The notes beneath the pieces are model-generated. The model was given only the letters and a program-made list of their open reading frames with translations, searched no databases and was not told the DNA's origin. Shown here piece by piece: positions 52,750-63,000 of a stretch of DNA of 64,000 bases (its first letter is position 1; each line of letters begins with the position of its first letter). The stretch covers positions 46,939 through 110,938 of the forward strand of contig NZ_LGYZ01000109.1 of assembly GCF_001310275.1 (NCBI RefSeq), in the 5' to 3' direction. This DNA is from Nocardia arizonensis. Its GTDB lineage: Bacteria; Actinomycetota; Actinomycetes; Mycobacteriales; Mycobacteriaceae. Both the position numbers and the translations under genes were made by a program.

Positions 52750-54497
52750 TGTTCCACGACCGGTCTGGCCACGATGGGCGCCTCACCCAGCGCTTCCTCC
52801 AGATGAGTCACCGAGTCGAGGTACTCCGCGCGCTTGTGCTCCTTCTGCTGTCCGCCCTGCCCCGCCGCGCCCATCGGCGACATCGGCATACCGCTCATGG
52901 GCGTACTCGAACCGGTCGAGGCCGCTCCGGCACGGAAGCTCGTCTCCGCGCCCGTCGTCGCGACCGACGCGCGCGGGAACAGCCGGGACGCGGCGTCCAG
53001 AGTCTGCGCACCGCTGCCCGCGCCGCCCGCCCCCGAGCCGACGCCACCGCCCCCACCGCCGCCACCGCCCTTGCCCGCGGCGCTCATGGCCTTCTTGGCC
53101 TGCTCCTGGAGGTCGCTCAAACCGGCCATCCCCGGAATGCCGGACAGTCCCGCCAGCGAATCCAGCCCCGCACCCGCCGCCTGCTGTGCGGCCGAGCTCG
53201 CCTGTTCCAGACCCGATTGCAGCGCCGAACCGGCCTGCTGCAAACCCGATTGCAGCGCGGAACTCGCCTGTTCGAGACCGGACTCCAGCGCCGAGGCGCC
53301 CTGTTGCCCGGCGGCGACCTGCTGGGCGCCATTGGTGGCCGAATTGCCGGCGGCGCTCTGCGTGGCCGCCTGAACGGCACTGCCGAGGGCGGACAGGCTG
53401 GAGCCGATGGCCGAGGACAGTCCCGCGGTATTGCCGCTCCCCGTGCCGGTCCCGGTCCCGGTGCCCGTGCCGGTCCCGGTTCCGTCGCCGGGACCGGGCT
53501 TGCCCGCGGTCGGCGCGGTGGGCTCCGGGAACGTGGCCATATGACTGGACGTGGCGTTCACCCCTGGCACGTAGACCGACCACATGACGGTCCTGCCGAG
53601 TTTGGCGGCCGCTTCCTTGGCCGCCTGTGCGGCGGCGGGTGAGGTGTAGCACTGGTTCAGCATCAAAGCGGTGGTCAACCCGGTCTGGGTGGAATCCAGC
53701 CAGCCCGCCGCGTAGTTCAGCAGTGTCGCGACATTGTCGATCCTCGCGATCAGCGTGTCGTTGCCGTCGTGATAGTTGGTCATCGCCTGGCGCGCCCTGG
53801 TGGCGCCACCCGGACTGGTCCAATGCTTCTGGCTTGCCTCGACTTTGGTGTGCAGGTCGTCGAAGCTGGTGTTCAGCGACTTGGAAAGCTGCCGCCACTG
53901 CGCGACCGCACCCGCCAGCGAATAGGGCACGCCCCGAATGGAATCGCGAATGCCCGCCAGCTTGTCGTAGTCGTAGGCGCCCGGATCCTCGGCCGTGATG
54001 CGCGGTGGATCGTAGGTCACACCATCCAGCAGCGAACTCGGCAGGTTCACCGAGCCGTTGCCGGTGGGATGGTTCGTCACGAAGGGTCCGTAGACGGCCT
54101 GCTTGTAGCCCTTGGACTTGGCTTGCTCGATGGTCGTGCGCAATTGGTTCATGTCGACCTGGCTCGAGCTGTCGGCGCCCTTGTAGTGCCGACCGGCCTC
54201 CATGAACGTCTCGGCGACGTCGTCGAGGATGGTCTGGTGTTTGGTCAGGATGCCGGTCAGTTCCTCGGCCTTCTTCGAGAACTGCTGCGCCAGCTGATCT
54301 CCCGAGAACAGCGAGGAGAACGCCTTCAGGTTCCCGACGAGATCCACCGACAATTTCACGGTGTTCACCTGCACGCGGGCATTGGTCGCCGCGGTCACGA
54401 GATCGGGCAATGCCGACGGCTCGAGCAGCAACGCGCCGTCGGACGCGGCGGAACGCAGCCCCGCCCATTCCTGCGCTGAAGATGGTCCCGGTGTCAT
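52746..54497 (-). CDS. Large multi-domain probable ESX substrate with Gly/Thr and Ser/Gln repeats
   Basis: This 583-residue protein is read from ATG 54497; the long upstream open frame is less likely. The first ~330 residues are helical, with an N-terminal bundle (TAATNARVQVNTVKLSVDL) and a second one containing KHWTSPGGATRARQAMTNYH, a WxxPG turn reminiscent of WXG. Then comes (GT)n low complexity, tandem SALQSGLxQA repeats, Gly-rich and Met/Pro-rich segments. No signal peptide is present. Coupling to an EspG-like chaperone and position in the ESX locus support a type VII substrate role, by analogy with EspB-like proteins. Function unknown. Confidence 0.65.
   Translation of the reverse strand: MTPGPSSAQEWAGLRSAASDGALLLEPSALPDLVTAATNARVQVNTVKLSVDLVGNLKAFSSLFSGDQLAQQFSKKAEELTGILTKHQTILDDVAETFMEAGRHYKGADSSSQVDMNQLRTTIEQAKSKGYKQAVYGPFVTNHPTGNGSVNLPSSLLDGVTYDPPRITAEDPGAYDYDKLAGIRDSIRGVPYSLAGAVAQWRQLSKSLNTSFDDLHTKVEASQKHWTSPGGATRARQAMTNYHDGNDTLIARIDNVATLLNYAAGWLDSTQTGLTTALMLNQCYTSPAAAQAAKEAAAKLGRTVMWSVYVPGVNATSSHMATFPEPTAPTAGKPGPGDGTGTGTGTGTGTGTGSGNTAGLSSAIGSSLSALGSAVQAATQSAAGNSATNGAQQVAAGQQGASALESGLEQASSALQSGLQQAGSALQSGLEQASSAAQQAAGAGLDSLAGLSGIPGMAGLSDLQEQAKKAMSAAGKGGGGGGGGGVGSGAGGAGSGAQTLDAASRLFPRASVATTGAETSFRAGAASTGSSTPMSGMPMSPMGAAGQGGQQKEHKRAEYLDSVTHLEEALGEAPIVARPVVEQ
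53205..53485 (-). repeat. In-frame Gly-Thr and SALQSGLEQA repeats
   Basis: Near 53438-53484 the gene encodes a run of alternating Gly and Thr (about seven pairs) from a six-base unit. Downstream in the protein, 53205-53300 encodes three to four copies of a ten- to eleven-residue unit SALQSGLEQAS. Both are slippage-prone and predict length variation. Confidence 0.8.
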
Positions 54498-54829
54498 TCC
54501 CGTCAGGCCTCCCTGTCCGCCCAGATCGTCCGCCCAGATCGCCGACGCCCCACCCGACGCCACTGCCCGCGACACCACTGATTCGCCCGGCTCGCAGGTG
54601 ATTCTACGGTCGGCCGAGTGAATTCCGCGTGTACTGACCAACTCCCGCCGGTTACGGCGAGTCGGCCGGCAATCCCCAGTCCCGGTCAGACGGGTTACGG
54701 AAGACTCACCCGACTCGTTGCGCACGCGCCGATACCGGAGCGCCCCAACAGAAGTCTACTCCGCATTCGGAATTCGCGTCCGAGGACGCCATGCCACCAA
54801 AATCAGGGGCACTCGCCGAGAATCGACAC
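54498..54829. other. 332-base intergenic region
   Basis: No gene is supported here. It separates the operon of the 407-residue protein from the one starting at 54497. On the minus strand, TAGAAT (54606-54601) and TAGACT near 54757 are possible -10 hexamers for the downstream gene; neither has a clear -35. Confidence 0.4.
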
Positions 54830-56053
54830 TCATCGGTCCGCGTCCCGCGCGAGTCCGGCGCCGCGCGTCGCGGCGACCCCCGCGAGCGACAGTTGGAACC
54901 ATGCGCCGTCGAGGTCGTACCGCTCGCGCGGGAACACCGCGGTCAGCGCCTCGACCGCGACCGCCGCACTCTCCGCGGCCTGCACCAGACCCGGCAGCGC
55001 GTCGAGCTGACCCCGGGTCGCCTCGGCGCCCAACAGCCCCGTCAGCAGCTCCGTCACGGTCCGCGTCGACCACATGCCAGGCACGGCGGGGGCGAGATCG
55101 TCGGCACCCGGCGAGGCACCGCGATACCAGCGCCCGTGCTCCCACCAGTAGCAGAACGTGAGCATGCCGTTGCCCGCGCGCCGATTCAACACCGGATCGG
55201 CGACCCATTCCGGCGCACCGGCATACAGCTGCGGCAACCCGGCCGAATGGTTGTAGGCCGCGTCGAGTTCCGGTGCGTTCCAGATGCCGCCGGAGAGCAC
55301 CGCGCGGTCGCCCGGCAACAGGCACAGCGTCGAACCGTGATGGGTGGAGCCCTCGAAGATGTGGAAGGCGGGCGAGATCCGCGGACCCCACTCCGACCGG
55401 ATCGCGACGAACGCCGCGGCGATCAGCGCCCATCGGCGCGCCATCGGTTCCAGCGCCGGGAACTCCTCGTCCGGCGCCGAACCCACGCCGACCCGGCCCG
55501 CCGCGGCATCGGCGCGCGCCTGCTCGGCCGCGACCTCCGGGCTGCGCGTCTGCCGACCCTCGTTGCGCACATACGCCGCCAGCCACACCGGCAGCCGATC
55601 GCGCGGATAGATCTCCAGATCGGTGCGATACACCGTTGGCGCGAACAGCTGATCGTCGGGAAACGGCTCGTCACCGTAGTCGAAGTCGACCTCGAGATGA
55701 CCCGAACTCGTCATCGTCAGCAGATAACGCCACCACGGACCGTCACCCAATTCCGCCGACAGATGCCGGTGTTCACGCAGCAGGCCGAGCAGTTCCTCGG
55801 TGGGGAACACGCGCGCGACCCGGTCCACGTCGTCGCCGAACACGATCAGCGAGACCTCCGCCGCCGCGGTCATGGCGAAACTCGCCTCCACCCGCCGCCA
55901 CCCCGCGGGCCCGAGCGCGCCGACCTCGCGGGCGATCCGATGGCTCAGCTCCGCCGCTCGTTCGGTGACGTCCTCGGCCTTCGCCGCGGCCGCCGCGGCC
56001 AGCCGGAAACCCACATCGGGCTCGGTCAGGTCGGGGGACTGCTCCCCTGCCAT
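54830..56053 (-). CDS. Unknown protein with YezG/DUF600-like N-terminal region
   Basis: This 407-residue protein starts at ATG 56053. Residues ~45-150 (GWRRVEASFAMTAAAEVSLI, GDGPWWRYLLTMTSSGHLEV, then DFDYGD at 123-128) follow the pattern of YezG/DUF600 proteins. In Bacillus, YezG is the immunity partner of an LXG toxin exported by type VII secretion. The C-terminal half (SGGIWNAPELDAAYNHSAGL, FCYWWEHGRWYRG) is a different domain I do not recognise. It is last of three small genes following the giant protein. An immunity or accessory role for that protein is inferred. Confidence 0.5.
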   Translation of the reverse strand: MAGEQSPDLTEPDVGFRLAAAAAAKAEDVTERAAELSHRIAREVGALGPAGWRRVEASFAMTAAAEVSLIVFGDDVDRVARVFPTEELLGLLREHRHLSAELGDGPWWRYLLTMTSSGHLEVDFDYGDEPFPDDQLFAPTVYRTDLEIYPRDRLPVWLAAYVRNEGRQTRSPEVAAEQARADAAAGRVGVGSAPDEEFPALEPMARRWALIAAAFVAIRSEWGPRISPAFHIFEGSTHHGSTLCLLPGDRAVLSGGIWNAPELDAAYNHSAGLPQLYAGAPEWVADPVLNRRAGNGMLTFCYWWEHGRWYRGASPGADDLAPAVPGMWSTRTVTELLTGLLGAEATRGQLDALPGLVQAAESAAVAVEALTAVFPRERYDLDGAWFQLSLAGVAATRGAGLARDADR

Positions 56054-56090
56054 CGGTCACTCCTCTATTCGCACTGCTCGTCGCATCCGG

Positions 56091-56615
56091 TCACAGCAGA
56101 CCCTGGTCTTCCAGTTCGATATTGCGGTCATCGGCGGCCAGGCGCGCGTTGGTGATCCACCACAGCAGCACCGAGACCGGGGTCCGCTGAAGCATCAGCG
56201 TCACCTCCGGGCCTGCCCAGCGGACCCGCGCGCCGTCATCCGGCCTCGAATCGTCCGGTGCGCCGATGGCCGCGGCCACAGTCGCGACCGCCTCGTCGAA
56301 TATCCCGGCGACCCAGGCGTGTCCCTCGGGCGTGTCCGCGGCGAAATCGCTCAGCCGCACCTCGATCCGCACGACCCGACCGTCCTCGGCATGGAATTTG
56401 CCGCTGCCCGGACCGAATCCCGTATCGAGCAGCACCCAGCGATCCCGGCTCACCAGCGTGCGCCAGCCCATCGCCTCGGCCACCACGGGAGCGTCGGTGA
56501 GATGCCAGGACGCGTCCAGCGCACGCAATCTGATCACGAGACCGGTCAGGTCGGCCGCGGCGATCACGCGCGGCGAAGCACCGCCCGCGCGACCCGCTCC
56601 GGCGACATCACCCAT
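56091..56615 (-). CDS. DUF6301-like small protein
   Basis: This 174-residue protein starts at ATG 56615. Motifs are VIRLRALDASWHLTDAPVV, EAMGWRTLVSRDRWVLLDTG and AWVAGIFDEAVATVAAAIG. The pattern matches what I remember of DUF6301, a Nocardia-rich family often found near large secreted proteins. No signal peptide or membrane segment is present, so it is cytoplasmic. The gene sits 33 bases after its upstream neighbour and 37 before its downstream one. An immunity role is possible but unproven. Confidence 0.55.
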   Translation of the reverse strand: MGDVAGAGRAGGASPRVIAAADLTGLVIRLRALDASWHLTDAPVVAEAMGWRTLVSRDRWVLLDTGFGPGSGKFHAEDGRVVRIEVRLSDFAADTPEGHAWVAGIFDEAVATVAAAIGAPDDSRPDDGARVRWAGPEVTLMLQRTPVSVLLWWITNARLAADDRNIELEDQGLL

Positions 56616-56648
56616 GGCTCATCCGCTCCTCGCTGCCCGATCCGGCCA

Positions 56649-57032
56649 TCAGAAGAATGCCATCACGGCATCCTCGAAATCCGGATCGTCGACGTCGACG
56701 GCGGGCGGCACGTAGCCGTGCTCGCGCACCCGGGCCACGAACTCCGGCGGCAACGCCAGCGGCCGGTCCGCCAGATACTTCAGCGAATCGACCCGCCAGA
56801 TCCACACACCGTCCGAATGCAGCGACGAACCGCCCTGGATGTAGCCGTCCCCGGTCACCAGATCCTCGACCGACTCCATCACGTCCAGCACACCCGGCGC
56901 GGTGTGCATGTAGTCCAGGATGCGAGCGCGATCCGGTTCCACCGCATCGGTTTCCGCGGTGCGCAGCGAGGGCAGCTCCGCGTGCCCCTTGCCGTACATC
57001 TCGCGGTACATCGCCACCGGTTTCAATTCCAC
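56649..57032 (-). CDS. Small unknown protein after the giant gene
   Basis: This 127-residue acidic protein starts at GTG 57032 after AGGGAAG. The core YIQGGSSLHSDGVWIWRVDS followed by LKYLADRPLALPPEFVARV is distinctive, and I associate similar 'SDGVWIWR' proteins with genes next to polymorphic toxins, without certainty. It has no signal peptide. It is the gene immediately after the giant protein (63 bases), the usual place for an immunity gene. Confidence 0.55.
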   Translation of the reverse strand: MELKPVAMYREMYGKGHAELPSLRTAETDAVEPDRARILDYMHTAPGVLDVMESVEDLVTGDGYIQGGSSLHSDGVWIWRVDSLKYLADRPLALPPEFVARVREHGYVPPAVDVDDPDFEDAVMAFF

Positions 57033-57095
57033 TGCGCTTCCCTACTGTTCGTCCACCACGAGCACACCGCGATCGTCGCGCCACTTCACTCCCGG

Positions 57096-60000
57096 TCACT
57101 GGAAGATCGTCGTCCGGCGGGTCGGGTCGGCCGCCACGTCGCGCACCAGCAAGCCGAGATCCAGCTCCGGCGGCAGCGACCGGTAGGACAGTTCGCACCG
57201 CACCTGCCCGTCCGTCAGCACGGCGAACCGGGTGATACGGCCGGCGGATCGGTCCCACCCGACCTCGACCGCACCGTCCAGCTCGAATGACAGGTTGCCG
57301 ACGCGCAGGACCAAACTACCCCCGTCACGGTAGAACACCACCGGTACGTCGCCGAGATTGGCGTAATACCCCGCGGGCCGCGCGTGCGTCGACTGGGTCG
57401 CGTGCAATGTCCCGGTTCGCGGGTCGAACTCGGCCGAAAGCCCGGCCCCCGCGAACGGACGCACCAGCAGCGATTGGATTTCCGACGGCGGCCGGTACTC
57501 CGGCATCCGCCGCGCGCCCGGCCCGCTACCGCCCTGTCCCATGCCGTTGACCGGCGGCATCACCGGCGGATACACGCCACCGTTGGCATTGCTCCCGCTG
57601 CCGCCGTTCACCTGGCCGCCGTCGTTCGGATAGCCCTGGGTGGGCGACTGCGGGCCGTGCCACGACGGGTGCTGCGCGGGCAGGTGTGATCCCCCCGGGG
57701 GCAGGTTGTCCGGGGAGCCGTTCGAGTACCGATCCGGTGCCGGTCCGTACCGGTCGCCCGAATGTCCGCCGGGCGAGTGCTTGGCGGGCGATCCCCAAGC
57801 AGGCGGGTTGCCGTCGGATTGTGCCGAGCCCCACGGAGGCTGATCGACCGGACCGCTGCCGGACCAGCCATCGGGCATGGGGGCAGGCGTCTGCCCCCAC
57901 GGGGGCTGAACGGGATTGCCGCTCGAAGGCGGCCAATTGTCCGGCGGGAATTGCTCCGGCCGCGCCGATCCCCACGGACGCCGACCGGTCGGATCACCAT
58001 CGGGCGGCGTCCCCCAGGCAGACGCACCGCTGGGACCACCACCCGGGGAGCCCGGACCGGGTGTGCTCGACCCCCACGGCGGCTCGCCGTCAGCCGAGAC
58101 GCCAGGCGAACGCCAACCGTCGGGCGGGAACGGCCCGGAAGACGTCCGACCACCCGAACCGCCGCCGGGCGGCAACCAACCCTCGGGCGGGAATCGATCG
58201 GGAGGCATCGGCGACCACCGAAGTCGATCTCCCGAACCACCGCCGGGCGACTGCCAACCCTCGGGTGGGAACCGATCCGGCGTCGGCACCCATGGCGGTC
58301 GACCGTTCGGGTCACCGCCGGGCGACTGCCAACCCTCGGGTGGGAACCGATCCGGCGTCGGCACCCAGGTCGGCGGCGCCGGGGCGGTCGGTTCCGGGTC
58401 CGTTGGCACCGGGTCGGTCGGCCACGGCGGGAGCGGAGGCAGCGTCGGCGGTTCCGTCGGGATCGGCGGCACGGTCGGGTCGGGCAGACACGGGCCACCC
58501 GGCGGGCACTGGGGATCGTGGGGACACGTCGGGTCGGGTGGGCTGGTCGGCGGCTCGGTCGGAACCGGCTGCCGCGGGGGTTCCGGTTGCCGCGGAGGCA
58601 CCGGCGGTTGTTGCGGAGGCACCGGCGGCTCCGGCGGTCGCGGAGGTTCGGGCGGAGGCGTCGGCGTGGGCGTGGGCACCGGCCAGTCGGACCCGTCGAA
58701 CGGCGGAACCTCTACCTCGTAGTCCTTCTCGTGCTCCCGATGCTGAATATGCGAGCGCAGCGCCCACCCCGGCACCTGCCGACGCCGCCGTGGCCCATCG
58801 GCATCGGGATCGCGCACCGCGCCCCGGTCATCCCCGCCGCCGCGCTTGCGACCATCGGCCTCGTCACCTTCACGGCGTCGACCGGTATCACCACTGTCAT
58901 CGCCGTCACCGACACGACCACGATCACCACCGCCGCGCGTCGACTCGTCACCGGTGTCACCATCCGGCAGTCGACGAGATTCGGCCGAATCGTCGGCGCC
59001 GCGTGTCCGATCCGTATCGCCGGCGCCGTCCGGCGCGCGCTGATGATCCGGCGCGTGCGCCGCCGAGTCGCCGCGCCCGAATCCCAGGTCGAAGGGCTTG
59101 TCGACGTCGCCGCTCCCATCGGGGTCCCGCCGGTCGCCCGCATTCTCCCGCGTTCCCGCCGCATCGGCCTCACCCGACTCCGACGCCCCGACCTCGGTCG
59201 GACCGAGCCGCCGCGGGGCGCTGCCATCACCGGCACCGCTCACCTGCCCGTTTCCACCGGCCGGGCGACCGTTCGTGGCGGCTCGACCGTCGGCATCGGA
59301 GGAGGTTCCCGCCGTGGGCGGAACCGAACCGGATCCATCGTGACCGCTCGGCCGCCGCGGCTCGCCCGGGACAACCGCGCGGGTCGATCCGTCGCCGGCC
59401 ACGGGCGGAGCGTCCGTGGTCGGCGCACCCGGTGCGGTATCGGGATCCGACCCGTTGGTCGCTCCATCGGGCACCACCGCCGAAGACGCGGAGCCGTCGG
59501 AAACATCGACCGCCGGACCGGTTTCGCGGTCGCGCGCGTCCACCCCCGGGTCACCTGGACGAGAGCCGTTCTGGTCGTTCACATCCCGATCGCTCGAAGG
59601 CGAATCCCTCGGCAGGTCGGGATGTGTCGGGGATCCGTCCGAAGACGGTGACTGCCGCGGCGCTCGCGTATCCCGGATATCGGGCCGGGTCGGCGGCCCG
59701 CCGGAGGCAGGCGGAAGTTGCGGGGTACGCGATCCGGGCGGGACGGCGGGAGGTTCGGAGGGCGGCAGGGCCGCGTCCGTCGGGCCCGCGGGGAGTCCGT
59801 CCGTCGGCGGTAGGGCCGGGTATCCGCCCGCGACCTGCGGGTTTGCGGGTTCGGGGGCCTGTGGTTCGGTCAGCAGGGCGCGCAGTTCGGCGATGTCGGC
59901 GAGCCGTTGGCGGATCTCGTCGCGGAGTTGTTCGTGCACCTCGGCGAGCTGTTCGAGGGTCAAGCGCTCGTGCTTGTCGATGCGACCGTCGCGGAACAGT

Positions 60001-63000
60001 TCGTAGACCTCGGCGAAGCGTTGGCCGGTCGCGTCGGTGAGGTCTACGCCGAGCAGGCGAGCGTAGTCACGGCTCGGGCCGGGCAGCGCGCCTTCGGGAA
60101 CCGGGGGCAGCGGCCCGGTATCGGACAGGTCGGTCGCGCCGACCTCGCGGAGGAAGTCGAGTGCGTCGCGATCGTGGACGGGTGGGTCGTCGCCCCTTGC
60201 CCTCGGATCGGTGGCGGGGTCGTAGACGAGATCGTTGGTGTAGGGGTCGATCGCGCCGAGTGCTCGCACGTAGTCCGCGAGCGGACGGGTGAGGTCATCG
60301 AGGTCGCCGCGGACCATGCGGTTGGCGATGGCCTCGGCGAGAGCGTCGGCGCCCGCGCGCAGTGCGCCGCGTTCCAGGCCGAGATGGGGGGCGAGCGCGT
60401 CGCGGGCCGCGTCAACGGCGGCGGCGTCGACGGAGCGCAGCTCCTTGGCGTAGGCGGCGAGGTCACTGATCTGCTGATGCCTGCGGGCCGACCGCGTGTC
60501 CGGGTCGCCGAGCGTATTCGCGACGACCTCGGGAGTGAGGTCCTCGGCCTCGACTCCGAGCCTGTGCGCGAGCGCGCTGCGCGCGTCGTGCAGGTCGTTG
60601 AAGGTGTCGATGGCGTCCGCGGACAGCGCGAAATCCACGAGCGCTTCGACCTGCCGCGCGCGCACCTGGTTGGCGCGGTCGAGATCGCTCAGCAGCGCGC
60701 GCAGATCCTCACCCGACATGGCGGTCGGGTCAGCGATGCCGAGCCGCCGCGCCACCTCGGCGATATCGGACCGGATTTCGGCCGCCGACCGCGGTTCCCG
60801 CCCGAACGGAGTCGTGTCATCCTGCGCCGCAGGCAGATTGGCAGCCGGTTCGGCATTCGACGGCGGCGGGTCCACCATCCGCCACGGGCCGATCCCCTCC
60901 CGCACCATCGTGACGTCGACGGTGCGACCGTCCACCTCGGTGCGCACGTGGCGCACATCGGGCGGGTCGAGTTCGACCATGTGCACACGTCCCGCGTCGT
61001 CCAATGCGACGGCGCGGATCTCGATGCCGACCTCGCCCCGGTTCAACCGCTCGATGAAATCCGGGTCCGCACCGGCCAGCGCGCGCGCCAGAGCTCGCTC
61101 GTGTCCGGCCCCGGTATCGACTATGGCGATCCGATTGTTCTCCTGGTCGAGTATCAGGCGGTCACCCGAATCGGCGGCTTCGAAATCCGCTACCCGGCGA
61201 GTGAATTCGTCGAGCACGCCGGCATTTCGATCCAATTCCGCGCGCAGCCGAGCCATTTCGGCGTCACGGTCCCGAGCGAGCGCTTCGATGTCGACGCCCG
61301 CCAGATGCGCCCATGCCGATCGTTCGTCACGCAATCCATAACGGCGCAACGCGTTTTCGAAGTACTTGCGCAGCCCTTGGTCGCGTCCGGGCTGCTCGGT
61401 ATCCTCGAGATCGTCCCAGTGCCTGACCCATTCGCCACCGTTGTTGACTCCACGCCAGTCCAGCATGCGGGTATCGCCGCCATTGGCCGCGATGACCTCC
61501 TTGAGGAAATTCCCCAGCGGATCCTTGCTGCCGAAACTGGTCGACCGATACGGGGTGTGCGCGTTCTCCTCGTCGAAGCCGCGCGCGGCGGCCTCGAGTC
61601 CCTGGATCACGCCGTCGCGGCGCAGCAGTCGGTATTCGCCCTCCGCGACGGCGCGTCGCAGACCCTCGGGACTGAAATCGGTGAGCTGAATGCCGAGTTC
61701 GTGGGCGAGCGCCTCGAGCGCGGCGGCGTCGGCGAGGCGCTGACGCACCGCGTCAACGACATCCTCGGCCCAGGGCGGCAGCGGTTCGGCGGGTTCGACG
61801 GACGCGTCGCCGGACCGCGGAACTTGCACCGGGTCCTCGTGTGAACCGGAGGGCAACCCGCGATCGCGGCCTTCGGGCAGTTCGTTGTCCCCGCGGCTCT
61901 CCGGCTCGAGCAGATGATCGAGTCCGGCATCGCGCAGTTCCCGCTCTATCCGACGCCGCAGCTCCGGGTCGGCGTCGGATATCCACGGCTTGTATTCGGT
62001 GCCGTCGACATTGCGCAGCGGCAGGAATTCCCCCGCGTGGTCGGCGATCCGCGAGGAAAGGTGCTTGAGAATAGGCACCAGTTCGCGGTTCTGCCACATG
62101 AGCACACCCTCTTTGAGAATGCGCGCCGGGTTGAACTTGGTCTGCAACTGCTCGTATTCGTCGCCGTGCGGACCGTGCGGAGTCGGGTCCTTCTCCTTGG
62201 TGAGCGGCAGACCGGCGCCGTGACCGAGTAGCGACTGACCGGAACTATCGATACCGGAACCCGAGGGATACTTGGGGTATTCGCCCCAGTAGCCGTTGTT
62301 CATCCGATCCCAGAGCCTGCGCAGCCACGACTTCTTCGGCGCGACCTCGACCGCCTTCTCGAGGCCCGGCGCGGGCGGGGCCACCCGTTCGACGGACTCG
62401 AAATGCCAGGAGTCGGGTCCGTCGGAGACCAGCCGGACCAGCATCCGCTCGCCATCCACCTCGATCGACAGGCAGCGGTCGTCGAGAGCGGAGGCGAGCA
62501 GATCCGACAGATGCGCCAGATCGGCGGCATCGCGAGCCACACCCGCGCGCAACCGGGCGATATCGTCGGCGGCGCGCGTCAGACCGGGATCGGTGGGCAG
62601 GCCGAGCCGGTTCGCCCGCCGCCGCGCACGCGCCTCCAACTGCGCCCGCGCGAGCGGATCGGTCGCCTCCTGGGCGCGCCGCACGGTCTCGGCGAATGCC
62701 TCGATCGCCCCCGCCCGCATGAGCTGCCGATACCGGTGTGCGTCGATCGCGCCCGGATCGGTGGGATCGACACCGAACCGGGTGGCGAGGCGCTCGGCCA
62801 CCCCCTGCGCCGACTCCACCCGCGGCGTGCTCGGATGCTGCGCGGGGCCGTCCCCCGCGGGCAACAGCGCCGAGGGTCGCAGCGGAAGTTCGCCCGCCTC
62901 TGGCTCCGGTGCCGCCGACAGTTCTTGCCGCGCATCGTCTTCCAGCCCCGCTCGGCGCAGTTCCTCGGTGATTCGCTCGCGCGCCTCGGGGTCGCCCTCG

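Noticed and set aside
58240..58367. CRISPR array
   Set aside because: The 75-base repeats are in frame, encode a Pro-rich motif and have no unique spacers or cas genes nearby.
57762..61844. Several long plus-strand ORFs opposite the giant gene
   Set aside because: They are antisense frames of low-complexity Pro/Gly/Arg coding DNA. The minus frame is open for the whole 6.9 kb and encodes ordered modules.
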